Origin: JAHWKI01 sp035513575
GTDB taxonomy: Bacteria > Gemmatimonadota > Gemmatimonadetes > Longimicrobiales > RSA9
Length of the DNA stretch: 64,000 bases
Direction: 5' to 3'
NCBI GenBank assembly: GCA_035513575.1
Contig: DATKBW010000099.1
Location: 23,834 to 87,833, forward strand
Shown here: positions 40,599 to 50,384 of the stretch, one piece after another
How positions within the stretch are numbered: position 1 is the first letter of the stretch
Layout of the letters: the number at the start of each line of letters is the position of its first letter
Notes under the pieces: model-generated
Database searches by the model: none
Told to the model about the DNA's origin: nothing
The model's input: the letters and a program-made list of their open reading frames with translations, nothing else
Translations under genes and position numbers: made by a program

Positions 40599-41998
40599 GC
40601 CGATGGACGGAGAAGGAGGTGCTGGCCGCGCTGCGGCTCGCCGTGGCCTCCGGCAATGGCGCGGGCGCCGCCGCGGGCGCGACGTTCCCGTCCGTCGCGA
40701 CGGACACACGATCCCTCGAGCCCGGCGCCCTGTTCGTGGCGCTGCGCGGAGAGAACTTCGACGGCCACGCGTTCCTCGGCGCCGCGGCCGAGAAGGGCGC
40801 CAGGGGCGCGGTGGTGGACAGCATCCCGGCGGACGCTCCGCCGCTCCGCTACTACACCGTCCCCGACACGCTCGGCGCCCTCGGGCACCTGGCGCGGCAC
40901 CGCCGCCGCTCTCTCGCCGCCCGGGTGGTGGCGATCACGGGCACGAACGGCAAGACTACGACGAAGGAGATGGTGCGAGCGATCCTCTCCACCCGCTACG
41001 CCACCCATGCCACGACCGGCAACCTGAACAACCTGGTCGGCGGCCCTCTCACGCTGCTGGCGGCGCCGTCGGATGCGGAAGCCGTGGTGGTGGAGATCGG
41101 CACGAACGCCCACGGGGAGATCGCGCGGCTGTCCGGGATCGTCGAGCCGGATGCCGCAATCGTCACCGCGGTCGCCGAGGGGCACCTGGAGGGGTTCGGC
41201 ACGGTCGAGGGCGTGCTCCGGGAGAAGACCACGCTGCTGTCGCGGCTCCGGCCCGGGGGCGTGGCCATCGTCGCGGACGAGCCGCCCTCGCTCCCCGAGC
41301 GGGCGCGGTCGCTCGCGCGGCATGTGCGCGTGGGGGGGTGGAGCGAGCGCGCCGATGCGGACCTGCGGGCGGACTCGCTCCGCATCGACGAGGCCGGCCG
41401 GGTCCGGTTCACGTGGAACGGGCGGGATGTGGCGCTCCCGTTCGGCGGGAAGGCCCACGCCCGGAACGCTCTCCTGGCGCTGGCGCTGGGCCTCGAATGG
41501 GGGGTGGACCCGGCCGCGGCCGTGGACGCGCTGGAGTCGCTGCCCGCGCCCAGGATGCGGGGCGAGGTGCACCGCTTCGGCGCGCTGGTGGTCATCGCGG
41601 ACTGCTACAACGCCAATCCCGCGAGCCTCGCCGCCGCGGTGGACACGCTGGTGGAGATGCCCCGGCGGGGGGGTCGCGTCGCGGTGGTCGGCTCGATGCT
41701 GGAGCTGGGGCCGCAGAGCCGGGCCCTGCACGAGGAGTCGGCGCGCCGGCTCGCGGCGTCCGACGTGGACCTCATCGTGGGCACCGGGCTGTTCGAGGAT
41801 GCCTTCGGTCCGCTGGCCGCGCAGCTGGGAGACCGGCTGGTGCTCGCGCAGGATGCGGAGGCCGCGTGGGGGGAGCTGGCGGAGCGGCTGGGGGGGGATG
41901 AGGTGGTGCTGCTCAAGGGATCCAGGGGGGTGGCGCTGGAGCGGCTCATGCCGCGGCTGGCGGAGCGGTTCGGGGCTGAAATCGGGACCGGAGGCTGA
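40595..41998 (+). CDS. murF: UDP-MurNAc-pentapeptide synthetase MurF
   Basis: MurF adds D-Ala-D-Ala to the UDP-MurNAc-tripeptide. The 467-residue ligase carries GTNGKT (116-121) in the central ATPase domain, an N-terminal DTRSLEPGALFVALRGENFDG segment and the C-terminal CYNANPAS. It is in the usual order after murE. The D-Ala-D-Ala ligase gene (ddl) that supplies its substrate is not in this window. Start overlaps murE as ATGA and mraY starts one base after the stop. Confidence 0.96.
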   Translation: MSRWTEKEVLAALRLAVASGNGAGAAAGATFPSVATDTRSLEPGALFVALRGENFDGHAFLGAAAEKGARGAVVDSIPADAPPLRYYTVPDTLGALGHLARHRRRSLAARVVAITGTNGKTTTKEMVRAILSTRYATHATTGNLNNLVGGPLTLLAAPSDAEAVVVEIGTNAHGEIARLSGIVEPDAAIVTAVAEGHLEGFGTVEGVLREKTTLLSRLRPGGVAIVADEPPSLPERARSLARHVRVGGWSERADADLRADSLRIDEAGRVRFTWNGRDVALPFGGKAHARNALLALALGLEWGVDPAAAVDALESLPAPRMRGEVHRFGALVVIADCYNANPASLAAAVDTLVEMPRRGGRVAVVGSMLELGPQSRALHEESARRLAASDVDLIVGTGLFEDAFGPLAAQLGDRLVLAQDAEAAWGELAERLGGDEVVLLKGSRGVALERLMPRLAERFGAEIGTGG

Positions 41999-41999
41999 G

Positions 42000-43103
42000 G
42001 TGCTCTACCATTTCCTGGCACCCCTGTCGGACCACCACATCGTCTTCAACCTGTTCCGTTACATCACGTTCCGGGCGGCGGGCGCGATGTCGACGGCGCT
42101 GGTCCTCTCGTTCCTCTTCGGCCCCCGCGTGATCGCGTGGCTGCGGGCGCTGCGGGTCGGCCAGGTCGTGCGGGAGCTGGGTCCGGCGGAGCACCAGTCG
42201 AAGGCCGGCACGCCCACCATGGGCGGCGTGCTGATCCTGATCGCCACGGCCGTCTCCACGCTGCTCTGGGCGAAGCTCACGAGCTGGAACGTGATCATCG
42301 TCCTCGTCGTGCTGCTGTGGACCGGCACGCTGGGGTTCCTGGACGACTACCTGAAGGTGGTCCGCAAGCGGACGGAAGGGCTGGTGGCGAAGTACAAGCT
42401 GGTGGGGCAGGGGATGATCGGGCTGCTCGTCGCCCTGGCGCTGCTGTTCCTGCCGGTGGCGGCCAACCCCACCTGGACGACCGTCCCCTTCTTCGCCGGC
42501 TGGCACGTCGTGTTCTGGCCGGTCGCGTTCGTGCCGTGGGTGATGCTGGTGCTGGCCGGCAGCTCGAACGCGGTGAACCTGACCGATGGCCTGGACGGCC
42601 TCGCCGCCGGGCTCTCGGCCATCGCCGCCGCCACGTTCGGCGTATTCGCCTACCTGATCGGCCGCGTCGACACCTCGAGCTACCTGGGGCTCCTCTATCT
42701 GCCCGATGCGGGGGAGATCGCGATCTTCTGCGTGGCCCTCGCCGGCGCGGCCCTCGGGTTCCTCTGGTTCAACGCGCACCCCGCCGAGGTCTTCATGGGG
42801 GACACCGGATCCCTCGCCCTGGGCGGCGCCATCGGGGCCGTGGCGATCCTCCTGAAGATGGAGTTCCTCCTGATCGCGGTGGGCGGGGTGTTCGTGATCG
42901 AGGCCGCATCGGTCATCGTCCAGGTCGGCTGGTTCAAATACACGGCCCGCCGCCACGGCGCGGGCCGCCGCGTGTTCGAGATGGCGCCGCTGCACCACCA
43001 CTTCGAACAGAAGGGGTGGGCCGAGAGCAAGGTGATCATCCGCTTCTGGATCCTGGGGATCCTTTGCTCTCTCATCGCGTTCAGCACCCTGAAGGTCCGA
43101 TGA
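42000..43103 (+). CDS. mraY: Phospho-MurNAc-pentapeptide transferase MraY
   Basis: MraY transfers phospho-MurNAc-pentapeptide to undecaprenyl phosphate, making lipid I at the inner membrane. The 367-residue protein has about ten membrane helices and the motifs KAGTPTMGG (about 67-75), the aspartate pair in FLDDYLK, NLTDGLDGLA and the HHHFE near the C terminus. It begins with GTG at 42000 with GGAGG 5 bases upstream; the long upstream extension is a shadow of murF. murD overlaps the stop. Confidence 0.95.
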   Translation: MLYHFLAPLSDHHIVFNLFRYITFRAAGAMSTALVLSFLFGPRVIAWLRALRVGQVVRELGPAEHQSKAGTPTMGGVLILIATAVSTLLWAKLTSWNVIIVLVVLLWTGTLGFLDDYLKVVRKRTEGLVAKYKLVGQGMIGLLVALALLFLPVAANPTWTTVPFFAGWHVVFWPVAFVPWVMLVLAGSSNAVNLTDGLDGLAAGLSAIAAATFGVFAYLIGRVDTSSYLGLLYLPDAGEIAIFCVALAGAALGFLWFNAHPAEVFMGDTGSLALGGAIGAVAILLKMEFLLIAVGGVFVIEAASVIVQVGWFKYTARRHGAGRRVFEMAPLHHHFEQKGWAESKVIIRFWILGILCSLIAFSTLKVR

Positions 43104-44488
43104 CGACGCCGGGACGCGTGGGCATCGTCGGCCTGGCCCGCAGCGGACGCTCCGCCGCGCGGCTCGCCCTCGCATCGGGGAGCGCCGTGTTCGCCACCGA
43201 CGCGGGGGACACGGAGGAGCTGCGGGAGGCCGCGGCCGAGGTCCGCCGGCACGGCGGCGAAGCGGAGACGGGGGGCCATACCGTAGAGCGGCTGGCGGAG
43301 TGCGACCTGCTCGTGGTGAGCCCTGGGGTCCCGCCCACCGCGCCCCTCCTGGCGGATCAGCGCCTCACCGGCGTGCCGTGGACATCGGAGCTGGAATTCG
43401 CCTTCCGGCACCTGGAGGCCCCGGTCATCGCGGTCACCGGGACGAACGGGAAGACCACCGTGACGGCCTGGATCGCCCACCTCCTCGAGGCTGCCGGTCA
43501 TGACGCCGTGGCGGCGGGGAACATCGGCCTGCCGCTCTCGGAGGCGGCGCTGCGGGACCCGCCGCCGGAGTGGGTGGTGGCGGAAGCCAGCTCGTACCAG
43601 CTGGGCCGGATCGAGACCTTCGCCCCGCGGGTGGGGGTGGTCACGAACCTCGCCCCGGACCACCTGGACCGGTACGCGAGCGTGGAGGCGTACTACGGGG
43701 ACAAGGCGCACCTGTTCGACAACGCGAGCCCCGACAGCACGTGGGTGCTGAACGGGGAGGACGCGGAGGCGCTGAGGCTGGCGGGAGACGCCCCCGGCCG
43801 TCGTCTGCTCTTCCGGACGCGCACCGAGCCGGCGGCGGAGGAGTCGGGTGCCTGGGTGCGTGCGGATGGCATGCTGGTGCTGCGGGTGGCCGGGAAGGAC
43901 GAGGCACTCGTTCGCGAGAACGAGCTGAGGCTGCTGGGAGGTCACAACCGTGCCAACGCGCTGGCCGCCGCCCTCGCGGCGTTCGCGGCAACAGGCGACG
44001 CGGTTGCCCTGCGTGACGGGCTTCGTTCCTTCCCCCCCCTGCGGCACCGGCTGGAGCCGCTCGGCGAGGTGGGCGGCGTGCTGTGGGTGAACGATTCGAA
44101 GGCGACCAACGTCGCGTCGTGCCGGGTGGCGCTCGAGAGCATGGAGCGCCCCACCGTCCTGCTCCTGGGCGGGCGGCACAAGGGCGAGTCCTATGGGGAG
44201 CTCGCGGACGCGCCGGGCGGCCCTCTCAAGGCCGTGGTCGCGTATGGCGAGGCGGCCGGACGCGTGATGGCGGACCTGGGAGACCGGGCGCGGGTGGAGC
44301 GGGTGGATGGCCCGTTCCGGGACGTGGTCCTGCGCGCGGCCGAGCTCGCCGCGCCCGGGGACGCGGTGCTGCTGGCGCCCGCGTGCGCGAGCTTCGACAT
44401 GTTCCGCGACTACGAGGATCGGGGTCGCCAGTTCAGCCGTCTGGTGGAGGAGCTGGCGACCGGGGCAGTGGAGGTGCGCCATGGGTAG
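43100..44488 (+). CDS. murD: UDP-MurNAc-Ala-D-glutamate ligase MurD
   Basis: MurD adds D-glutamate to UDP-MurNAc-L-Ala. The 462-residue ligase has an N-terminal Rossmann domain (VGIVGLARSG), the ATP motif GTNGKT at 114-119, SSYQL, and the C-terminal NDSKATN and GGRHKG segments. The ATG overlaps the mraY stop as ATGA, and ftsW begins 8 bases before the murD stop. All family motifs are intact. Confidence 0.96.
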   Translation: MTTPGRVGIVGLARSGRSAARLALASGSAVFATDAGDTEELREAAAEVRRHGGEAETGGHTVERLAECDLLVVSPGVPPTAPLLADQRLTGVPWTSELEFAFRHLEAPVIAVTGTNGKTTVTAWIAHLLEAAGHDAVAAGNIGLPLSEAALRDPPPEWVVAEASSYQLGRIETFAPRVGVVTNLAPDHLDRYASVEAYYGDKAHLFDNASPDSTWVLNGEDAEALRLAGDAPGRRLLFRTRTEPAAEESGAWVRADGMLVLRVAGKDEALVRENELRLLGGHNRANALAAALAAFAATGDAVALRDGLRSFPPLRHRLEPLGEVGGVLWVNDSKATNVASCRVALESMERPTVLLLGGRHKGESYGELADAPGGPLKAVVAYGEAAGRVMADLGDRARVERVDGPFRDVVLRAAELAAPGDAVLLAPACASFDMFRDYEDRGRQFSRLVEELATGAVEVRHG

Positions 44489-45719
44489 GGCGGCCGTGGC
44501 GGCGCTCGGCGGACTCGGGGGCGGGCGCGGCGCCGTGGCCTACCCCCGGGAGCGGGCGGTGCAGGACCCGAGCCGGCTGGGCAGCGGGTGGGAGGCGGGT
44601 GGGCTCCTGTTCGTCGCGCTGGCGCTGGTCTCGGCCGGCCTCGTCATGGTCTACAGCGCGAGCGCCGTCATGGCCCAGTCGCAGGGGCTGGTCCCGCACC
44701 ATTTCCTGCTGCGGCAGATGACCGGCGCGGTGGCGGGGCTGGTGGTCCTCGCGCTCATGGCGCAGCTGGACTATCGCCGGCTGCGGGTTCTGGCCTGGCC
44801 GCTCCTCGCCGCCACGGTAGCGGTGCTCGTCGTGATGGTGCTGCCCGGCACGGAGTCGCTGGCGCCGCGGGTCAACGGGGCCCGGCGGTGGCTCTTCTTC
44901 GGCCCCGTGGGGGTGCAGCCATCCGAGGCCGCGAAGCTGGTGCTGATCATATGGACCGCCGCGCTGGTGGTGAAGAAGCAGGACCGGCTCCGGAGCCTGA
45001 GCCGGGGGCTCCTGCCCTTCCTGATGGTCTGGGGCATGGTGGCGCTGCTGATCCTGGCGCAGCCGAACCTGTCCACCGCGCTCCTCACCCTCCTCCTCGC
45101 CGCGCTCGTGGCGTACGCGGGGGGCGCGCGGCCGGGCCACTTCGTGATGCTCGGGCTCGCCGCCGCGCCGTTCGTCTGGACGCAGGTGACGGAGGTGGGC
45201 TACCGCATGGCGCGGATCCGGACGTTCCTCGATCCGGGGGCGGACGTGGTCGATCTCGGCTACCAGGTCAACCAGTCGCTGATCGCGCTGGGCAGCGGCG
45301 GGCCGCTCGGCGTGGGGTTCGGGCGTGGTCAGCAGAAGTTCGGCTTCCTCCCGGAGCCCCACAACGACTTCATCCTGGCGATGATCGGGGAGGAGTGGGG
45401 GTTCCTCGGGGTGGCGGGTGTGGTGGTGCTGTTCACGGCGTTGGCCCTCGTGGGCTACCGGGTGGCGCGGGGCGCGGCCGACCTGTTCGGGTTCCTGCTG
45501 GCGGTCGGCGTGACGAACCTCCTGGTGGTGCAGGCGTTCCTCCACATCGCCGTGAACCTCGCCCTCGTCCCGCCCACGGGCGTGACGCTGCCGCTGGTCT
45601 CGTACGGCCGGTCGAGCATGATCGTGAGCCTCGCGGCGGTGGGGATCCTCATGAGCGTGGCCCGGATCAGCGACCGCAGGGACCGTGCGCTGGCCCGGGC
45701 GCGGGGGATCGGCGGATGA
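44481..45719 (+). CDS. ftsW: Septal peptidoglycan glycosyltransferase FtsW
   Basis: FtsW is a SEDS polymerase that builds septal glycan strands with FtsI. The 412-residue protein has a cytosolic N terminus of about 38 residues and roughly ten membrane helices. The SEDS motifs are visible: PRVNGARRWLFFGPVGVQPSE, the GYQVNQSLIALGSGGPLGVGFG loop with its Asp nearby, and LPLVSYGRSSM near the C terminus. The start overlaps murD by 8 bases and the stop overlaps murG as ATGA. Confidence 0.95.
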   Translation: MGRAAVAALGGLGGGRGAVAYPRERAVQDPSRLGSGWEAGGLLFVALALVSAGLVMVYSASAVMAQSQGLVPHHFLLRQMTGAVAGLVVLALMAQLDYRRLRVLAWPLLAATVAVLVVMVLPGTESLAPRVNGARRWLFFGPVGVQPSEAAKLVLIIWTAALVVKKQDRLRSLSRGLLPFLMVWGMVALLILAQPNLSTALLTLLLAALVAYAGGARPGHFVMLGLAAAPFVWTQVTEVGYRMARIRTFLDPGADVVDLGYQVNQSLIALGSGGPLGVGFGRGQQKFGFLPEPHNDFILAMIGEEWGFLGVAGVVVLFTALALVGYRVARGAADLFGFLLAVGVTNLLVVQAFLHIAVNLALVPPTGVTLPLVSYGRSSMIVSLAAVGILMSVARISDRRDRALARARGIGG

Positions 45720-46843
45720 GCGCGCGGGTGATCTTCGCGGGCGGCGGGACGGGTGGCCACCTCTACCCCGCGCTGAACATCGCGGCGGCCATGCGGGAGC
45801 TGCGGCCGGACGTCGAAACGGTCTTCGTGGGGGCCCGGCGCGGCGTGGAGGCGCGGGTGCTGCCGGAGAAAGGGGTGGAGCACACGCTCCTCCCTCTCCA
45901 GCCGATCCAGCGGGACCGGGTGTGGCGGAACTGGAGACTGGTTCCGGCGATGGCCGGTGCGGCGTGGGGTCTGTCGCGGCTGACGGTGCGCCACCGCCCG
46001 TCGCTGGTCGTGGGGACCGGCGGGTACGCCAGCGGTCCCGCGTGCGGCTGGGCGATCCTGGTCGGCGTGCCCATCGCGCTGCAGGAGCAGAACTCCTTCC
46101 CGGGGCTGACGACCCGGTGGCTGAGCCGGTTCGCCCGTCAGGTCCACCTGGGGTTCCCGGAGGCGGCGGGGCGGCTGCGGCCCGGGGAGCGGACCGAGGT
46201 GCTGGAGCACGGCAATCCGATCCAGCCCCCGAAGACGGACGTGGACCGGGCGGCGGCCCGGCGCTCGTTCGGACTGCGTCCCGACTCCACGGTCCTCCTG
46301 GTCGTGGGGGGGAGCCAGGGCGCCCGGGCGGTCAACGAGGCGCTGGCCGGTGCGCTGGAGCGGGTAGCCGCGGGAGAAGCGACCCGGCCCGCGCCACTCC
46401 AGATCCTCTGGGCGACGGGTCCCACGCACATCGAGGCCATCCGTTCCCGGCTCGCGCCGCTGGAGCTCGTCGACTGGGTCCGCCCGGTCGGCTATATCGA
46501 CGACATGGGGAGTGCGCTGGCCGCCGCGGACCTGGCCGTCTCCCGCGCCGGTGCCATGGGCACCGCGGAGCTGCTGGCGTGGGGGATCCCGTCCATCCTC
46601 GTGCCGCTCCCGACGGCCGCCGCGGACCACCAGATCCACAACGCCAGGGCGCTGGAGGAGTTCGGCGCGGCGGTGGCGCTGGATGAGCGTACCCTGACCC
46701 CCGCGCGGCTGTGGCAGGACGTGGTGGCGCTTGTCGGCGACGAGGGGCGGCGCGCGCGGATGGCGGTGCGGGCGCGGGAGCGGGCGCGCCCGGACGCGGC
46801 CCGGCGGATCGCGGAGGACCTCTTGCGGATCGTGGAGGGATGA
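45716..46843 (+). CDS. murG: UDP-GlcNAc transferase MurG (lipid II synthase)
   Basis: MurG adds GlcNAc to lipid I, completing lipid II at the inner face of the membrane. The 375-residue GT-B enzyme has the N-terminal glycine loop GGGTGGH (9-15), GTGGYASGP, QEQNSFPG, VGGSQGARAVNE and the C-terminal SRAGAMGTAELLAWGIPSILVPLP region that binds UDP-GlcNAc. It follows ftsW by ATGA overlap and shares its stop with the murC start. A family-typical length. Confidence 0.95.
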   Translation: MSARVIFAGGGTGGHLYPALNIAAAMRELRPDVETVFVGARRGVEARVLPEKGVEHTLLPLQPIQRDRVWRNWRLVPAMAGAAWGLSRLTVRHRPSLVVGTGGYASGPACGWAILVGVPIALQEQNSFPGLTTRWLSRFARQVHLGFPEAAGRLRPGERTEVLEHGNPIQPPKTDVDRAAARRSFGLRPDSTVLLVVGGSQGARAVNEALAGALERVAAGEATRPAPLQILWATGPTHIEAIRSRLAPLELVDWVRPVGYIDDMGSALAAADLAVSRAGAMGTAELLAWGIPSILVPLPTAAADHQIHNARALEEFGAAVALDERTLTPARLWQDVVALVGDEGRRARMAVRARERARPDAARRIAEDLLRIVEG

Positions 46844-48279
46844 TGAGCGGCGAGCTGTTCGTGCCGGCCACGGTGGCCGCGGAGCTGGACCTGCTCCGCC
46901 TTTCGCGGGAGGGTCCCATCCACTTCGTCGGGATCTGCGGTGCCGGGATGTCCGCGCTGGCGGAGTACGTGGTCCGGGCGGGCGGCCAGGCCACGGGGTG
47001 CGATGCGAAGCCCGCCGGTGTGACGCCGGCGCTCCGGGCGCTGGGCGTGGAGGTGGCGCAGGGGCACGCGCCGGAGCACGTCGCCGCGGCCAGCGCGGTC
47101 GTGGCCACCTCGGCGGTCGCGCCGGCCCATCCCGAGCTGAAGGCCGCTCGGGCGCGCGGGATCCCCGTCCTCAAGCGCGGGGCTGCGCTGGGGGCGCTGG
47201 TCAACGCGGGACGGGTCATCGGGGTGGCGGGGACGCACGGCAAGACCACGACGACCGGGATGCTCGCGACGACGCTCGTGGAGGCCGGTCTGGATCCGAC
47301 GGCGTTCGTGGGCGGGCGCATGCCCGGGTGGCAGGGTGGACTTCGCGCGGGGGGGCGGCTCTACGTGGTGGAAGCCGATGAGTACGACCGCTCGTTCCTG
47401 GCCCTCCGGCCGGAGATGGCGGTGGTGACCACCATCGAAGCGGACCACATGGAGATCTACGGCGACCTCGCCTCCCTCGATGACGCGTTCGTCGAGTTCC
47501 TCGAGCCGGTTCCCGCCGACGGCCTGATCGCCGTCTGCACCGACGATGCGGGCGCGGCCCGGCTCGCCGCCCGCCTGCCGCAGGACCGCCTGGTCACGTA
47601 CGGCCTGGGGGATGCCGCGGCCCTGCGGGCGACGCGGGTGAACGTGAGCGAGGATGGCACGCGCTTCCACGTGGTCCGCGAGGGCCAGACGCTGGGCGAG
47701 TTCCGGCTGGCGGTCCCGGGGCGCCACAACGTGCGCAACGCCCTGGCCACGCTGGCGGTGGCGCTGCACGCGGGCGCCGACATCGCCGCGGTGCGGCGCG
47801 GCTTCGAGGCGTTCGGCGGCGTGGACCGGCGGTTCCAGCGACTCGGTGAGAAGCGGGCGATCGTCGTGATCGACGACTACGCCCACCACCCCACGGAGGT
47901 GGAAGCGACGGTGTCCGCGGCACGGGAGCGCTTCGCCTCGCGGCGGCTGGTGGTCGTCTTCCAGCCCCACCTCTACAGCCGGACGCGGGACCTCTGGCGG
48001 GAATTCGGCTCGGCGCTGGCCGAGGCGGATGCGGTCTGGGTCACGGATGTGTTCCCGGCGCGCGAGGATCCCATCGACGGGGTCACCGGCGAGCTGGTGG
48101 CGAACGCCGCCCGGGAGGCGGGGGCGAAGGTCCGCTATCACCCCGCCGTGGAGGGGATCGAGGACACGCTGGCCGGGTGGCTGGAGTCGGGCGACGTGTG
48201 CGTGCTGATGAGCGCGGGAGACCTGAGCGAGCACGCCCACGCGCTGATCCAGCAGCTCGAGGAGGACGAGGACCGATGA
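46843..48279 (+). CDS. murC: UDP-MurNAc-alanine ligase MurC
   Basis: MurC adds the first alanine of the stem peptide to UDP-MurNAc. The 478-residue ligase has the Rossmann motif FVGICGAGMSALAE, the ATP motif GTHGKT (130-135), EADEYDRSFL, RRFQ, DDYAHHPTE and VFQPHLYSRT. Two adjacent ATGs exist (46840 and 46843); the second is chosen because GGAGG is 4 rather than 1 base away. murB, often next to or fused with murC, is missing here. ftsQ overlaps its stop. Confidence 0.95.
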   Translation: MSGELFVPATVAAELDLLRLSREGPIHFVGICGAGMSALAEYVVRAGGQATGCDAKPAGVTPALRALGVEVAQGHAPEHVAAASAVVATSAVAPAHPELKAARARGIPVLKRGAALGALVNAGRVIGVAGTHGKTTTTGMLATTLVEAGLDPTAFVGGRMPGWQGGLRAGGRLYVVEADEYDRSFLALRPEMAVVTTIEADHMEIYGDLASLDDAFVEFLEPVPADGLIAVCTDDAGAARLAARLPQDRLVTYGLGDAAALRATRVNVSEDGTRFHVVREGQTLGEFRLAVPGRHNVRNALATLAVALHAGADIAAVRRGFEAFGGVDRRFQRLGEKRAIVVIDDYAHHPTEVEATVSAARERFASRRLVVVFQPHLYSRTRDLWREFGSALAEADAVWVTDVFPAREDPIDGVTGELVANAAREAGAKVRYHPAVEGIEDTLAGWLESGDVCVLMSAGDLSEHAHALIQQLEEDEDR

Positions 48280-49025
48280 TGCGCCGCATCCCCCGTCGTC
48301 TCCCGCTGGCCGCTCTCGGCCCCGTCCTCCTGCTCGGCGCGGGCGGGCTCGCGTTCGCTCCCCGGGCGCTCCGGCAGCTGGACGCCTTCCGGGTTCAGCG
48401 CGTGGAAGTCATCGGCACGCGCTTCCTGGAGCCGTATGCGGTGGTGCGCGCGGCCGGGCTCGGGGATCGTGCCAGCGTATTCGACGACGCCGGGCGCTGG
48501 CGGGCGGGGGTCCTCACGCTCCCCCTCGTGGAAGACGTGCGGGTGCGGCGGAAGCTGCCCGGGAGCGTGGAGCTCGTGGTGACGGAGGTCGAGCCGGTCG
48601 CCCTCGTCGCCGGGCCGGAGCTCCGGGCCGTGGACGCGGCCGGATGGCTCCTCCCCCTGGATCCCGCCGGGGCCGGGCTCGACCTCCCGCTCCTCTCCGG
48701 GATCGAGGCGCGCGGCGGACGACTCGTGCCGGAGGCCGGCGCCCGCCAGGCGCTGGACGCGCTCGTGGCCCTGCGGCGCGACGCGCCGGAGCTGGCCGAC
48801 CGCGTGTCCCAGATCGAGCGCCGTCCCGGTCTGCTGCGGGTCGTGTTCCGGGATGAGACGGCGGAAGCGCTGCTCCCGGTGGACGCATCCGGGCTGCAGC
48901 TCCGGCAGCTGCGCCTCGCCTACGAGGACCTGGTTTCCCGCGGCGAGCTGTGGAAGGTCCGCCGGATCGACCTCCGGTTCCGCGACCAGGTGGTGGTTTC
49001 GTTCCTAGCGAGCCCGGTGAGCTGA
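48276..49025 (+). CDS. ftsQ: Cell division protein FtsQ/DivIB
   Basis: A 249-residue bitopic protein with a short basic cytosolic tail, one membrane helix (about 9-28), a POTRA domain (about 39-108, FRVQRVEVIGTRFLEPYAVV then the LVEDVRVRRKLPGSVELVVTEVEPVA strand pair) and a beta-domain reaching the C terminus. FtsQ links cytosolic ring assembly to the periplasmic FtsL/B and FtsI/W. The ATG overlaps murC as ATGA; ftsA starts one base after the stop. Confidence 0.9.
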   Translation: MMRRIPRRLPLAALGPVLLLGAGGLAFAPRALRQLDAFRVQRVEVIGTRFLEPYAVVRAAGLGDRASVFDDAGRWRAGVLTLPLVEDVRVRRKLPGSVELVVTEVEPVALVAGPELRAVDAAGWLLPLDPAGAGLDLPLLSGIEARGGRLVPEAGARQALDALVALRRDAPELADRVSQIERRPGLLRVVFRDETAEALLPVDASGLQLRQLRLAYEDLVSRGELWKVRRIDLRFRDQVVVSFLASPVS

Positions 49026-49026
49026 G

Positions 49027-50247
49027 ATGAGCACGTTCGTCGTCGCCGGACTGGACATCGGGTCCACCAAGACCTGCGCGGTGCTGCTGGAGGTCGTCCT
49101 GGAGGAGGGGCGGGCGCCGAAGTACCGGGTCATGGGGGTGGGGCAGTCCCGCACCGCCGGCATCCGCCGCGACGTGGTCACCGACCTCGAGGAGACCACC
49201 GAGTCGGTCCGGGCGGCGATGAAGGAGGCCGAGCTGATGGCCGGCGTCCGCGCGGACCGTGTCTTCGTCGGGATCGCGGGCAACCACATCGACGCGAACA
49301 TCTCCACGGGCGTGGTCGCGGTCAGCGGTGGGGAGATCGGGCCCGGGGACGTGGACCGGGTCCACGAAGTGGCTCGGGCGGTGGTGGTGCCGAGCGACCG
49401 GGAGGTGCTGCACGTGCTGCCGCAGGAGTACCGCGTGGATGGCCAGGCCGACATCCGGGACCCCATCGGCATGGCGGGGACCCGGCTCGAGGCCGAGGTC
49501 TACATCATCACGTGCGGCGCGGCGGCGGCGACCAACCTCCGCAAGGCGGTCGGCCGGGCCGGCTACAAGGTGGAGGCGTTCGTCCACGAGCCGCTGGCCA
49601 CCGCCCGGGCCGTGCTGACGGAGGACGAGCGGGAGGTGGGAACCGCGCTGATCGACCTGGGCGCCGGGACCACGGAGCTCGCGCTGTTCCGGGAGAGCAA
49701 GACGCGACACCTGGCGACCATCCCCTGGGGGGGTGCGGCCATCACGAGCGACCTGGTGAAGGGTCTCTCGATCCCCTACGTCGAGGCGGAGCGGGCGAAG
49801 GAGCAGTACGGCGTGGCATCGGCGCAGCTCGTGGATCCGCGGGAGACGGTGGACCTGCCCGGGCCGAGCCCGGGTTCCCGGCGGCAGGTCGCGCGGGAGC
49901 TCATCGCCCACATCATCGAGCAGCGTCTCGACGAGATCCTGGAGCTGGTCTCGGCCGAGATCGAGCGGGCCGGGGAGTCGGAGGAGCTGGGCGCCGGCGT
50001 CGTGCTGACCGGCGGGGGCGGGGAGCTGACCGGCGCGGTGGACGTGGCGCACCACGTGTTCGGCGCTCACACGCGGATCGGGACGCCCGGCATGGAGCTG
50101 GGCGGGCTGGCGGACGCGGTGCGGAAGCCGCGCTTCGCGACCGCGACGGGGCTGGCACTGTTCGGCGCCGAGACACGGCTGGCGGGGGGCGGAGGGATGG
50201 GCGGGACGGTGGGCAGGGTGCTGGGGTGGATTCGGGAGTTTTTTTGA
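49027..50247 (+). CDS. ftsA: Cell division actin-like protein FtsA
   Basis: FtsA tethers FtsZ to the membrane and recruits later division proteins. The 406-residue actin-fold protein has GLDIGSTKTC (phosphate 1, about 8-17), the SHS2/1C domain (about 85-160), LIDLGAGTTELAL (phosphate 2) and the VVLTGGGGELTG adenosine motif. The C-terminal amphipathic helix GRVLGWIREFF is the membrane-targeting sequence. The gap to ftsZ is 137 bases, the longest in the cluster, and contains a direct repeat. Confidence 0.95.
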   Translation: MSTFVVAGLDIGSTKTCAVLLEVVLEEGRAPKYRVMGVGQSRTAGIRRDVVTDLEETTESVRAAMKEAELMAGVRADRVFVGIAGNHIDANISTGVVAVSGGEIGPGDVDRVHEVARAVVVPSDREVLHVLPQEYRVDGQADIRDPIGMAGTRLEAEVYIITCGAAAATNLRKAVGRAGYKVEAFVHEPLATARAVLTEDEREVGTALIDLGAGTTELALFRESKTRHLATIPWGGAAITSDLVKGLSIPYVEAERAKEQYGVASAQLVDPRETVDLPGPSPGSRRQVARELIAHIIEQRLDEILELVSAEIERAGESEELGAGVVLTGGGGELTGAVDVAHHVFGAHTRIGTPGMELGGLADAVRKPRFATATGLALFGAETRLAGGGGMGGTVGRVLGWIREFF

Positions 50248-50299
50248 GCGTGGCGTGCTCGTGGGCACGAGGCGGATAGAGGGTGGAAGGCCGGGGACG

Positions 50300-50325
50300 G
50301 CTGATCGCTGGAGAGCTGATCGCTG
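50300..50325 (+). repeat. 11-bp direct repeat in the ftsA-ftsZ leader
   Basis: GCTGATCGCTG occurs at 50300-50310 and 50315-50325, a period of 15 bases, about 60 bases before the ftsZ start. It might be a binding site for a regulator of ftsZ or a leader element. No clear promoter boxes flank it. Confidence 0.5.
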
Positions 50326-50384
50326 AGTATCACGGACCGCGTCGCGACGAAGCGGGGGCGGCCACGAACCCAGGGAGGGTTGAC

